A stretch of 64,000 nt of DNA from Citrus sinensis (taxonomy: Eukaryota > Streptophyta > Magnoliopsida > Sapindales > Rutaceae): assembly GCF_022201045.2 (NCBI RefSeq), contig NC_068560.1, forward strand, positions 33,195,001-33,259,000, in the 5' to 3' direction. Positions 49,001 to 61,688 of this stretch are shown here, piece by piece. Numbering within the stretch: position 1 is the stretch's first letter; every line of letters begins with the position of its first letter. The notes beneath the pieces were generated by a model. The model was not told the DNA's origin. It saw only the letters and a list, made by a program, of their open reading frames with translations, and did not search any database. The position numbers were made by a program, and so were the translations under genes.

Positions 49001-51894
49001 CGGAACATCTCATATGAACTGCCTCGAAAATCAATTAGCATTTTACCAGATTGCAAGACTGTAGCTTTCAACACAGAAAGGGTTAGGCTCCAAGCCACAT
49101 TAATTTCAACAGTAATAGAAGAACAAGATTGATACTCCTTTTAACTTGTACATTTTCAACTATAATGAAAACGGATATCCGACGATGTACTATTTGTTCA
49201 CTTGCTTCTTGACCAGGTAAGCACGCAATACAATAAAAGATCAAAGACCTCAAACCTGAAGTTTGATTCAGATGAAAAATGGGAAGAATACAGAGAAGCT
49301 ATCCCCAATTTCGACAATACTTTATTGAGAGCAGAAGGATTGTTAGATCAAATTAGTGCAGCAAAGGATGCATCTGATTATCTTTGGTATACTTTTAGGT
49401 ATTCACAATTGAAGACTTGAAGTAGTTTATGCTAACTAAAAAACTGGCTGGAACTTACTTAGCAATATGATCAACTGACATAACATGCTTGCAATGTTTT
49501 GTGTAAAATCAGGTTTCATTATAACTCCTCTAATGCTCAAGCTCCACTAGATGTGCAATCCCATGGTCATATTTTGCACGCATTTGTCAATGGAGAATAC
49601 ACAGGTAAACTCCTATCTCTCAGAGAACTTTCAATATAACTTCTCGGCAAGGCTTTCCGGAAGAAAACCAGTTCACGATATCAAATATTTGTTTTGGTTT
49701 GGCCATTAAGAGTAGTACTTTTTATCCCTTGCATCGTCAAAATTTGAAATGCTTTAATGTTGACTTCACTTTTCTGGTCTCTAGGATCTGCTCATGGAAG
49801 TCATGACAATGTAAGTTTTACCCTGAGGAATACAGTTCATTTGAGACAAGGGACAAGTGATGGTGCCTTACTTAGTGTAACAGTTGGATTGCCCTACACC
49901 AATTCTCTTTTCTTCTCCTATAGTTTCATCCATCTAAATGAAGCTAACAAATTCACCAAGAATTTTCTGAGTGATTTTATTCTAATTTTAAGGATTCAGG
50001 AGCGTTTCTTGAGCGAAAGGTTGCCGGTGTGCATAGAGTGAGAGTTCAAGACAAATCTTTCACTAACTGTAGCTGGGGATATCAGGTCAGTACCCCTTAG
50101 CCACCAAATGTTAATTTCGTAAGCTAAGTGTTCTGCATTCACAATTTGTAATGTGTTCAGTTTGTTTGTTGTTTCACCCACATTTTTTGTTCTTTATATA
50201 TGTGGTACAATTCACGATTCTTGTTCCAATCTACCAAATAGCCGGCATTCATAAAACTCACAACCCTTTTCTTCTATCAAATAAGAATTCTTGGTACTTA
50301 TATTACTTTATATTTCGATGAAGGTTGGGTTAATAGGAGAGAAGTTACAAATATATTCCAATTTGGGATTGAATAAAGTACTATGGAGTAGCATTAGAAG
50401 CCCTACTCGTCAACTCACATGGTATAAGGTATCAAAACTAATTACTCTAATGCATGATTGAGTGAAAATCTCGTGGTTTCTGTGAAATAAACAGGAATTC
50501 AAATCTGAGTAGACATAAATGGAGTTCGAACGAACTTTTTGTTTTGATGCTGACTTGCAGACTACATTCAGAGCCCCAGCAGGAAATGATCCTATTGCAT
50601 TGAATCTTCAATCTATGGGAAAGGGTGAGGCTTGGGTTAATGGCCAAAGCATAGGTCGCTATTGGGTCTCCTTCAAAACCTCTAAAGGGAATCCTTCACA
50701 GACACAGTATGCAGTAAACACAGTGACTTCGATCCACTTCTGTGCAGTAACTTAATTTCTAATGTGTTACAAATTCTTCACGCAGTAATTTTTTGTAATG
50801 TGTTGACTTATATATCATCGACTTTGCTTCAGTTTTGGTCGAAAATCTGGTAAACTGTTTAGTTTCATAATCCCTGAGCTATTGCGATTTTAAAAATTAT
50901 TAGAAACATCCTCGGAAATTTATTGAAACCCCCTGTGCAAGAGGGCTTTTAGTGAATTTTAAACCACTAAGCTCTGCTTAATTAACCTTGACAATTGTTC
51001 ACAAAAGATTATTAAAGCAACTAATACGTGCCTCTCATATTTCTCACATCACAGGAATCAAATCTGAACCATATATTACTTGTTGGCATGCCCCTGCTTT
51101 CAGGTACCACGTCCCTCGAGCTTTCTTGAAGCCCACTGGCAACCTATTAGTTCTGCTAGAAGAAGAAAACGGTAACCCTCTTGGCATTACTGTGGACACT
51201 ATTGCAATTACAAAAGTATGTGGCCATGTCACCAATTCACATCTACCTCCGTTGAGTTCCTGGTTAAGACACCGACAAAGAGGAGATACAGATATAAAGA
51301 AGTTTGGCAAAAAGCCTACGGTTCAGCTCAGTTGTCCTTTGGGAAAGAAAATTTCCAAGATCGTATTCGCAAGCTTTGGAAACCCTGATGGTGATTGTGA
51401 AAGATACGCCGGCGGGAGCTGTCATTCATCTCATTCTCAAGGAGTTGTAGAAAGGGTAAGGATCTTTCTATGTCTCTCACTAATAAGTTGAAATCAGAAC
51501 CATTACATCTCATTCTCCTTAACTGGATAAATGATAGCATGATGATTTTGTCTGTGTGACTAGTTCCAGTAAAATCTTTCCTAGAAGAAAATGAAACCAC
51601 AATTCGCGGAGGTATTCTACAATGAATTGCTGAATACACATCTTTAGCCACAGGATTTAATAAATAGAGACTTAATGCAGGACTTAAAAGCTATGTTTCA
51701 TGCATTTCAAATTAATACTTTACGCACGTATTGTATATTCACTTTAATATTGAATTGCATATTTTTATTGTGATAATATGCAGGCCTGTATAGGGAAGAG
51801 CAGGTGTTCTATTCCCCTTTTAAGTCGATATTTTGGGGGTGACCCGTGTCCAGGCATCCATAAAGCTCTGTTAGTTGATGCACAATGCAGATGA
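46076..51894 (+). pseudogene. Beta-galactosidase (GH35) copy B, probable pseudogene
   Basis: All 19 exons of copy A are recognisable: 46076..46273, 46956..47051, 47142..47254, 47519..47585, 47608..47700, 47807..47950, 48117..48211, 48327..48432, 48527..48611, 48706..48824, 48917..49081, 49217..49398, 49513..49604, 49785..49894, 49993..50085, 50324..50428, 50561..50706, 51104..51455 and 51784..51894. Two lesions break it. Intron 4 is only 22 nt (47586-47607), below any workable plant intron, and exon 5 opens with TAA. Exon 14 is followed by TACACC where copy A has the donor GTACGT, so reading on gives a stop at 50041. Skipping exon 5 (93 nt) would keep frame but lose half of the active-site motif. 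The nucleophile motif reads WTEDW. Signal peptide, lectin domain and TATA box are preserved, so decay looks recent or alternative splicing is used. Confidence 0.75.
46748..46775. repeat. C17-A11 homopolymer junction
   Basis: Seventeen C followed directly by eleven A in intron 1 of copy B. Similar C-then-A junctions occur at 53141-53159 and near 62011-62041, and a G14 run at 47344-47357. Confidence 0.9.
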
Positions 51895-52869
51895 TATTGA
51901 GCTATTATCTTACACCACTTCTAGTGCAGCATGAACGAACATTATCTCAACTTTTGATCTAAACTAGTATGCATTGTATTCATTTTTTGGTGCATCATCA
52001 ATGAATAGTTATGATAATGGAAATCCCAGAACTTGTTCGATTGCTATTAGTGCGCAATTGTTGTCAGTTATTAGCAGAGAAATGCTGCTAGGCAGGAGAA
52101 CCACCTCATAATGAATAATAAAGCACAATAAGGATTCAGTACTGAACTGAGTTTTTGCCGAATCAAGAATTGTTAGGTAAGAGAAATAAAAAAATAAAAA
52201 TTCAAAATAAATCTTGATTATTAATTTAGTACCCAGAAAAAAAAAAGCTCAATCCACAAAGAACACTCATGATCAAATTGAGAATGTCAAATTTTGCAAA
52301 ATAACAAAATTAAAAAAAATAAGGAATATAATAAAAGAATGAAAGAAAGTCAATAAATAGTCCAGACACCATTGTATCGATAACAACGGTAAAAAGTAAA
52401 CCACTGATTGTGCACGCCCAGCTCTAAGAACAACATAATGTAATGCTTCTATTACAACAATGAGAAAGGGAAAAAAATAAAAAAGAAAACAAAATAAAAG
52501 AAAACACTTATAGTTGAAAAAAGAACATGCAATTAATTTGTTAAGGTAAAAAGAAGAAAGAAAAAGAGTATTCTTGATAATTTCAGCTCTATATCAATGA
52601 ATCAAGCTTATTTAGGTGGCAAGACAGAAGGAAATGAGAAAGGAGATATTTTATCACAACAATTTGAAATTAAAGAAGGATACCCAAAAGGGCTGAGCAT
52701 ATATGCTGAAAAGCAACATAAGGAGCCATTTGGTTTGGGCATCACCCTGCAACCATTGCTTCAAACTCCGTGATCTTGAGAGACAGCATGGATAGAGGGC
52801 TAAAACTGATATATCCTGTCTTGGAAAAGGTTCAGTAACTCTAATTATGCTTTAGCTACCATTGCATGC
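51895..52869. other. Convergent 3' region of beta-galactosidase B and OGG1
   Basis: A/T-rich DNA that should hold the 3'UTRs of the two converging genes. No other coding or RNA gene is recognised. Confidence 0.5.
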
Positions 52870-54418
52870 TTATCTTTCCTTTGTCTTAGCAGATTTATTC
52901 TCTTCCATAGCACAAAAATCTGATGGTAGGATAGCTTTCTGTGAAGGTAATTCAGCAATGAAAAGCAGAGTTTGTGCCCAGCCAGCATATTTTCCATATT
53001 TACTCACAAAAGCCTCTGCAACACGGCTACAGAGCTTAGGTGTCAAACGGGCACCTGCAAGCTCGGGGAGGAGGTACCTTGTAGCAATCTTGCACAACCC
53101 CAAAATGAAGAATATTTCCACATCAGAATGACATGATTAGCCCCCCCCAAAAAAAAAAAGATGCAGACAGATAGTTCACTCAATGCTAATGCAAGCACAA
53201 TATGTTACCATCTCATGGGAACCCAATCCAACAATACTAATTTAACAAAAATTAGGCAAACAAATCACTAAGATGTTAATACCTTCCAGACATGCGTATC
53301 AACAGGAATGGCATGATGCTGATCAAGAGAGAATAGAGCTATGCATGCTGCTACTTTAGGACCGACTCCAGGTAAAGTACAGAGAGCATCAATCGCCTCC
53401 TGGAGATCCAATTTACGAAGAGAAAGAAGCCATTCTGCTCCTCCGCCATGTTTTGATTGCAAAACATCTACAGTGCCAGTTATGTATTTAGCCCTGCTCA
53501 CCCGCAGCATAGACAAAAATCATTTATCAAGTTTCTGCTTACTAGGTTAGATGTCACCTAAAAACAGGTGTGATATGGAATGTCAAAATTCCAAGAAAAA
53601 TTAAGTTTTTCCAAACATTATTTACGCAGCAACCAAAAAAAAAAAAAAAGATCAGCACATTCATCACTCTGTCATCTTGCTATAGAAACATAAATATTCA
53701 TCAGTTATACAGATTCTATACGCTAGCTTAACTGCTTAAAGGAGCGTCTAACACTGAATAGAAGTGAGGACTGAGGAGCAGACCTGTAACCAAAACCAGC
53801 ATTTCTAAGCTCGACCTCTGAGACTAATGATAATCTTTCCAAAGACGGGAACTCATGAAACTCAAAACCCTCGACTTTACCCAAATGACTCCCCAAACTC
53901 GCCAAAAAGTCAACCATTTTAGTGATCCTCGCAATATTATTGTTCGAAGAACAGAGAAACTGAAGCAAGCACTCAACCGGGTCCTGCCTCAAAACCCGGG
54001 CACCCGCCAAATATTTGGCCAGCTCAGCAAAACGGCAATCAGAAGCCGAAAATCCCTCCCAGAGCTCACCCAGGGAAATACCCATGTTAAGAAAATCCAG
54101 GAGAGCCGATTTGGCGGCGGGTTCTGAGGGGGAAGTGTGGATGTGGTAGCAAACGTCGCCGTTTTGGAGGTGCTTGAGGGAGATGAGATGGGGCCCAACG
54201 GGGCCGGTGTATTGGAGAGGACCCGTTTGTTTCCAGCGGAAGGTTTGGCCGGTCGGGAAGGTGAGGGGTAGTGAGAGCTCTGATTGGGTGAGGTTGAGTG
54301 GGGTCCATTTTGAGGGTTTATTGGTGGTGAGAGTCTGCGGGTTTGGTGGAGTTGGCGGCGGCTGCGGCGTGAGTCTTGGCCTTTTCAGTGGGGAGGGGGA
54401 GTTCTTCAGTGACTGCAT
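52870..54418 (-). CDS. OGG1: 8-oxoguanine DNA glycosylase/AP lyase
   Basis: Exons complement(53784..54418), complement(53283..53493) and complement(52870..53088) give 1065 nt for 354 residues. The frame is open to 54424 but the first real ATG is at 54418. The N-terminus has a basic PLKRPRL stretch (possible nuclear signal). LTFPTGQTFRWKQTGPLQYTG matches the OGG1 N-terminal domain and CLLQFLCSSNNNIARITKMV its helical core. The helix-hairpin-helix segment LCTLPGVGPKVAACIALFSL carries the Schiff-base Lys (about K258), and IPVDTHVW the catalytic Asp (about D277). The enzyme removes 8-oxoguanine paired with C and nicks the strand, starting base excision repair in nucleus and probably organelles. 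Family residues are all present and the length is normal. Confidence 0.95.
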
Positions 54419-55917
54419 GATCAATTATTGGGTCCCTGATTCTTCTCTTTTTCAGTCTTCCCCCCTCCCGCATGGACATGGAGAGTGGGGGACGGGAGAG
54501 ATGGCCGATTTTGTGTTTTTTGTTTTTGTTTTTGGTTTACTGATATTTATTGTTTAGTAATTTTAAATGTTGAAAAACTAATCTCATGCATAATAAATAC
54601 TTGAAAGAAAATCATTAGTAGGAGAGACCTTTTTTTTTTTTTCAAAGGCAGTAGAAAAATTCTTCGGTATTTTTCAGTTGTACTGAATTTTGATACATGA
54701 GATTTTGATAGACTTTAGTTATATTGCTAACATTATAATTTTTTTTTAATCAGTTTGAAAGATAAGCATATAGTAATTTGCATATTATGTTACAATTCTT
54801 TGTCAAAAATCTATCACATAATTATCGAGTAAACTCACTTTATCTTGTAAATAGAATTTTAAAAATTAAGGTTGTGATTTAGAAACTATAATTGCTAAAG
54901 AGTAGACTACAGTAAAGCTAAATTATTAAGATGTTAATTTTTTTTAATAGAGTTAAACGATAAACTTTGAAAATAAAAATGTTAAGAAAAGCATTACCAT
55001 TCGTTTTTGCAATTAAAAACTATATATTTCACCAATCTTTTAAAATGTTTGAACTAAATTAAGAATAAGGTATATTGATTTTCTTTTTGGCAATGGATTG
55101 TTATTAATCCAGTGAATTAAGAATAAAATAGCAGTTTGATTTTCATGAGGGGTAAGAACATCCGTACCTCTCTGTTTTATCATGATTCCTCAAGAAAGCG
55201 TATAGTTTGTCCATTCGTGTCAACAGGTCCCTAATCCGGTAAATTCTATCAAATTGAGTGAAATAATAAGCAGAATTTTCATTAAGACATATTTATGAGA
55301 TACTTATATTAATATCTCACCTGTGTGGCTGTGCATAACGAATTCTCCAAGAAGAAGAGCAAGGGGTAAAAGCACGAAATAGGGCAAATTTGAAAGAAAA
55401 AAAAAAAAAAAAAGGAAATGGGTCAGTTCAATACGCATTTGGAGTCGTGGACTCATTTGATACAAACGGAAAAGGTACCCACATTATTTGAAAAAATGTA
55501 AGAAATCAGGGGAAGTCATTTCCCCGACTGGCATATGTCGGTTATGTCCTATGGACCCTCATTCACGCCAAAACTGACATTTATCTTACACGCGCCAAGG
55601 AAACACAGAGACTGAGACGCACGCACCAACCGCGATCCATCTTGCGCGTGCAATATCGTATTTCCTCGCCCAAGATATATATATAATTAAATAAAAAAAG
55701 AGAAATTCAAAAAAAAAAAAAATCGCAAATTTCTAATTTCTCTGACTAAAAAGCGAAACGCCTACAACACGAACAAGGCCAAAGCAGCAGAGAGAGGGAT
55801 AGCGATTAGCGAGCGAGTGCGAGCCCTATTCTCTCTCTTGAATTGCCCTCCATTTGATCCAATTTTCCCACCAATCAGAGACCCCACATTTCACTCTTTG
55901 CTTTTCCATTTCTTTCA
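54419..55917 (+). promoter_or_regulatory. Divergent OGG1/SWI3C promoter region
   Basis: About 1.5 kb separate the two start codons, which face away from each other. Near SWI3C, ATATATATATAA at about 55674-55687 is a likely TATA box, preceded by GC-rich sequence with CGCGCC and GCGCGTGC motifs; the 5'UTR would span roughly 55715-55917. Poly-A runs lie near 55398-55413 and 55710-55722. No TATA box is obvious for OGG1. Confidence 0.45.
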
Positions 55918-58900
55918 ATGCCAGCCTCCCCTTCCTTCCATTCAGGTAATTTCCCCCAATAATTCAAAATCCTCCTCCACTCCCTCTTCACAGTCTCTCA
56001 CTCTCTCCAATTATTAATTCTTCTTTGTGATTGAGTTTTAATTTAGTTATTTCATTCTTTCAGATACTCGAAAATGGAAGAGGCGGAAGCGGGAGCCACG
56101 AAAGCAACTCAACAAGCTCGACGAAGACGACGTCGTAGAGGACGAAGACGAGGAACAAGACAACAACGAAACGGATAACCACAATAACAATTCTAACGCG
56201 GACCACCGCGACAACGGAGACGATTTCCAGCACGCAACGGCTCCGGATCCGGCCTCAAACGAGACCGAGGTCTTGATCGACGGTGGGACCCGCATATGCG
56301 AGTTTCCTACCGCGGTTCAGCGCGTGGTGAACCGGCCGCACGTCTCGGTGATGGATATTGTGGCCATTGAGGCGGCATATTTGGCCGGGGACGCCAGTGG
56401 GAGGAGTTCGGCGGTGGCGTTGGAGAATATTTCGTATGGGCAGCTGCAGGCGTTGTCCGCTGTGCCGGCCGATAGTGCGGTGTTGGATCCTGAGAGGAGC
56501 GATACATCGTGTGTGATTACTCCGCCACAAATTATGGAAGGAAAAGGTGTTGTTAAGCGGTTTGGAAGTAGAGTTCATGTACTTCCTATGCATTCAGGTT
56601 CTAATTCTATCCCAATTGTCTCTTTTTGAATTCAATTTTGTAGGGAGTGACTGATACTTGCTGCTTTATATGTTCAGTGACAGTGTAAGAATCAATACCT
56701 TTCAGCTTTACATTTGAAGGATACGAAAACTTGGCTAGCTTAAGGAATTTGGTTACTTTTGTTTTCATAATGAATTTGGTTGTGGGTGTTTCTCATTACT
56801 GTATGCTGGAATGGTCCAAGTCTCGTTGGCTACAGGGAGTGTTGACTGGTTATGGAAATCCAATCTTGCCGTTGTATGATACTTCTGCAGTGTTGTCACT
56901 ATAACCAAGAGGATGCTAAATTTTTATGTTCCAGAAAATTTCTGGAACTACTTTTAGGATTATATGAGTATGGAAAGCCATTGTCCAGCTGTGACTACAA
57001 ATGACCTCCAATCTCCTAATTTTGAGGTCAACATAACCAATATCTGAACAGGGTTAAGCATTTAAAGTTTGGATGGTTTTTGGATTACTTGGTATAAATT
57101 CATATGTAATGTTATGATTAAGTTTTGTCACCATTTGAATACCCCCAAAAAGATCTTGGTTGGCATTTTCTTGTGTAGATTTTTTTCAACACATATATGT
57201 ATTAATATAAAATCATAATGATTTTTTCTTTTATTTTTAATTTTATTTGGTTTGTGTTATTCTTGCATGAGCAGATTGGTTTTCCCCAGACACAGTGCAT
57301 CGACTTGAAAGACAAGTGGTACCACATTTCTTCTCTGGGAAATCTCCAGATCATACACCAGAGAAGTACATGGAATGTAGAAACCATATTGTGGCCAAAT
57401 ATATGGATAATCCAGAGAAAAGGCTTATCGTTTCTGATTGTCAGGGTTTGGTGGATGGTGTTAGCCCTGAAGATCTAACTCGAATTTTTCGATTCCTGAA
57501 CCACTGGGGGATTATCAATTATTGTGCTGCTGTACAAAGTCCTGAGCCTTGGAATCGTGGGTCCTACTTGAGAGAGGATTCAAATGGTGAGGTTAGTGTT
57601 CCATCGGATGCCTTAAAGTCCATTGACAGTTTGATTAAATTTGACAAGCCTAAATGTAGCCTCAAGGTGGCTGATGTGTATTCATCATCTTGTGGTGGTG
57701 CTGATTTCTTTGACTTGGACAACACCATCCGAGAGCGTTTATCTGAAAACCATTGCAATTATTGTTCTCAGCCGATTCCTGCTGTGTACTATCAGTCACA
57801 AAAGGAGGTAGATGGCAGATTCTCTCCTCTTACTTTTGTTTATTTGTTTATTTGTTTATTCTTATCATCAGTTTATCTACCAGCATGAACATTGTATCTG
57901 CATAGAATTCTGAAACTGAAGAAATTTTTTCTGACTTGCAGTAGGTTTTTGATTCAAAATTGTGTAATCTTAAATGAAATTGTTCAAATTAAGTTTTTAT
58001 CTGTAACGCCATAAAATTTATTATATGTTTACTTAAATGGTTTGAAAGTCACTCTCTTGGTTGCATTTTATTGAGGGGCCAAAGCCACTGCCTAACTTAA
58101 AGCTCGCAGGCTGCTTACAGTAACTTAGACCCAAATTGACTTTTATGAACTGTCTTTGTAAACCTTGGTTTTACAAAAATGTTGCTAGTCTTAATTACTA
58201 TTCTGGTTTTACTCTAGCTGATAAGTATCTCATTTAACAGGTTGATGTACTTCTATGTCCTGAATGCTTCCATGAAGGAAGATTTGTTACTGGTCATTCA
58301 AGCCTAGATTATATTAGGGTTGATCCAGCAAGAGAATATGGTGATATTGATGGAGAGACTTGGAGTGATCAAGAAACATTTTTGCTGCTTGAGGGTATAG
58401 AAATGTATAATGATAATTGGAATGAAATTGCAGAGCATGTTGGTACCAAGTCAAAAGCACAATGTATCCTCCATTTCGTCCGTCTACCCATGGAGGATGG
58501 CATACTGGAAAATGTCGAAGTTCCCAACACTTCCAGGACATCTAATTCATCAAGTAGAGATGATCGTGGAGGATTGCATTCAACTGTAAATGGCGATCTG
58601 CCAGGTTTTCTTAAATGCTTGTATTTACACTTTTTCCAATCATTATGATGATGGTATAGATGTAACACATGTCTACATTCTGCTGCACTATCTCAGGAGC
58701 AGGCCTTCAAGAAGCTGATATGGAAAACCGCCTCCCATTTTCAAATTCTGGGAATCCAGTTATGGCCTTGGTGGGTGACTGTAGTGATTTCAATTATTGA
58801 TGTTTGAGCTATATGATGCTTTATTGGTTTACTATCGAATTTGAGATCCTCTGTTGCATTTTATCTTGGTCTATGGGGTCTGCAGTGGTTTATGATTAGG

Positions 58901-61688
58901 ATTCTGAAATTCTTTCTATTGACTTTACAATTCTCGAGTTGAATTTCCAAATATTATAGTTTTCTATTTCTGAATAAATTATTAGTTAAGAGCAAATGCC
59001 AAAGATTCATGTATGAGAAACTCACTGTTCTTTGTAATTGAGGTTTTAACTCACTGTTCTCACCTGATAGCTATTTTCACTTTAAACCTCGTGAATCAAC
59101 TGTATGCCACCAGTTAACTGACTTAGGCAGTATATGTCCATTGGCTCAGATATTAAGTACATGTTCACCATTTTTCTGAATTATAATTGATTTGTATGCA
59201 AGTTCATTGAACAGTTGAAATCATAAGAGGATTTTTCTTGTGTGGTTTTTCTGAAATTAATCAGTGTTATATTTCTAGGTTGCCTTTTTAGCTTCTGCTG
59301 TCGGACCAAGAGTCGCTGCAGCTTGTGCCCATGCATCCTTGGCAGCATTGTCTAAACAAATGGAAGGTGCTGGACATGGTAATAGGTTAGTCTATTTCCT
59401 TCTCATTTTTGTCGTTAATGACAAAAATGGATATCTCCATTTGTGCTACATCCAGTGTGTCAGAATGATTTCTTAGGGATCTTTTCATTTCGGACTCATA
59501 TGAGACAAAGCATATACAAATTTTCTCTAGTTGTCTTAATGACCGAGCTTGTCATTAAAAGGGATCATTTGTATTGTTCGCTCTTAGGTGCACAACATGA
59601 CTTCTTCCAATTGTTAAGAAGTACTTGAATTGTTAAGAAGCACATGAAGAACAGAGGAAATTTTCAATTATTTTAGCTGGCAGGGAAGAATCTAGGCTTC
59701 TTGCATGTATTTATCTTTTAATTCTATGCACATTATTAACCACTCATTTCACCTCTGCAGGATGAACTCAGAGAATGTACATAATAGAGAAGGTATGTTG
59801 TAAGCCTGTAATCTTTAATTTTTCCATATTCCCTAAATTTTTTTCCTCTTTCCTGCATTTTGATTAATTTACTTTAATGCTTCTGTGATTAAACTTCAGA
59901 AGAGAACTCCGGAGTTCATGGTCCTTGGGGTCAAAATGGAGCTGAGGCTGCTCTATTATCTGCCGAAAAAGTTAAAGCTGCTGCTAAAGCTGGTCTTGCT
60001 GCTGCAGCAACAAAAGCAAAACTGTTTGCTGATCATGAAGAACGAGAAATTCAGAGGCTATCTGCTAATATCATAAATCATCAGGTAATATTTTTTTTTC
60101 CCTAGTTCAAGTCTTCAATTCTATTCAAATGAAAGTCAATTTTATTCTCCTAATTTTTATACTATTCTACCTTAGGGATTGTATGGGCTCTTTTACATGT
60201 ATACATACATGTGTGCTGTGTGCATTACTTGTCTGTTAGTTATAGGTGATCATGTGTTAAACCTGATTTCTGTTGATCACTTGTGTTGATTTCTGATAGT
60301 GTAAATAGAACATATTCAGTCATGTCTCCTAAATTTGGAAAAAAATTTATTTATCTTTTTGAAATTCTGAACACATGGTTTTGAATAACATGTTTTAGCT
60401 GATTTTGTTCCATTAGACTGGCTTGGAGTCATAGACACAGCTAGGCAGCAAAATTTGTATGGAGCTTCTGCTGAAGTTTAGTTGCACCGAATATTTGAAT
60501 TGTGCCCAAAAAAGTCATTTATCAAACCCAGTAACAGTCCTGTACAGAAAATTAGCTCACTGGGTTCCTTGTTTATTGCTTCAATATATTTCTGCAACAA
60601 CATTGGATTTGCTGTCTCATAATTCTATTCAAGTAACTAGATTAACTGAACCAGTAAAGCAGGGTAAAATTTGTTCTACATTCTGTATATCTGGAAAACC
60701 CATGATGGCTTCGATGGAACACCCAAAAGATTAAGATCAAGTTTCTGACTTTCTGTCAAGTCAAGTTGTCTCTGTTGGCTTTTAGATGCAGCCATTTGAC
60801 TTGTAATTGTTAAGGAAACTGGAGTTTTTAATAGAGTACTAAGACTAGATGCTGTTGCACTCCAGACCCTTGTTTTGATTGTCCCATAGGTCGACTGATA
60901 TAGTTGCTCCGGATTTATTCGGACATATTTGAGTGATGACATGCCAGTTGGGTGGAATATGTGACAAATGTTCATTCATCTCGAACTAAGATTCTTTTTA
61001 ATTGCTTCCTTTATTTGGAATATGATAAACTGCCGGTAATTGTTTCTCTTGATTCAATGGCATCTGTCCTGCGTGAATTCTTGCATAAGTGTTGAATTTT
61101 TCACTTGATGCATCAACTCTTGAGAAAAATTTCTGTTTCTAATGAAGTTTTAAGATCATCATTGAGAAAAAATTGAACTCTCTCTTACCATTTCACTGCT
61201 GCAACATTTATTTATCGACACAGTTGAAAAGATTGGAGCTGAAGCTGAAGCAGTTTGCAGAAGTGGAAACCTTGCTAATGAGAGAATGTGAACAAGTAGA
61301 GAAGGCAAGGCAGAGGTTTGCCACCGAGCGGACCCGCATAGTATCAACTCGGTTGGGACCTGGTGGAGTCCCTTCACAAATGAATCTACCTGTTGTTGCG
61401 CCTTCCATGGTTAACAATAACATTGGCAACAATCGGCCACAAGTGATGTCAGCCTCATCTTCGCAACCAAGCATTCCAGGTTACAGCGCCAACCAACCAG
61501 CCCATCCCCACATGCAGTTTAGGCCCCAACAGATGTTTCCGTTGGGGCAGAGGATGCCTCTAACATCTTTACAAGCATCATCTTCAGCACCTTCGAATGT
61601 CATGTTTAACGCTCGAGGGGGTCCCCAACCTACTTTGAATCATCCGATGATCAGGTCTGCGTCGGGAACTAGTTCGGGTCTTGGTTAA
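55918..61688 (+). CDS. SWI3C: SWI/SNF chromatin-remodelling complex subunit SWI3C
   Basis: Nine coding exons: 55918..55945, 56064..56597, 57275..57807, 58241..58604, 58697..58770, 59279..59385, 59761..59792, 59900..60084 and 61224..61688, 2322 nt for 773 residues, phases consistent. The start MPAS and a following KWKRRKREPRK basic stretch resemble Arabidopsis SWI3C, here slightly shorter at the C-terminus. Domains in order: acidic Asp/Glu/Asn-rich region; SWIRM (about 188-272, DWFSPDTVHRLERQVVPHFF); ZZ-type zinc-finger cysteines (HCNYC and CPEC, about 344-374); SANT (about 404-452, ETWSDQETFLLLEGIEMYND); the conserved block NPVMALVAFLASAVGPRVAA; a coiled coil around KAKLFADHEEREIQRL and LKRLELKLKQFAEVE; and a Pro/Gln/Ser-rich tail. 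SWI3C is a BRM-associated core subunit in the nucleus that controls growth and flowering genes. Intron 8 is the longest (1139 nt). Confidence 0.96.

Noticed and set aside
52862..53131. Plus-strand frame antisense to OGG1 exon 3
   Set aside because: Shadow of the conserved OGG1 coding exon on the other strand.
60459..60734. 91-codon frame in intron 8 of SWI3C
   Set aside because: It lies in a clean GT-AG intron between well-matched exons and resembles no protein.
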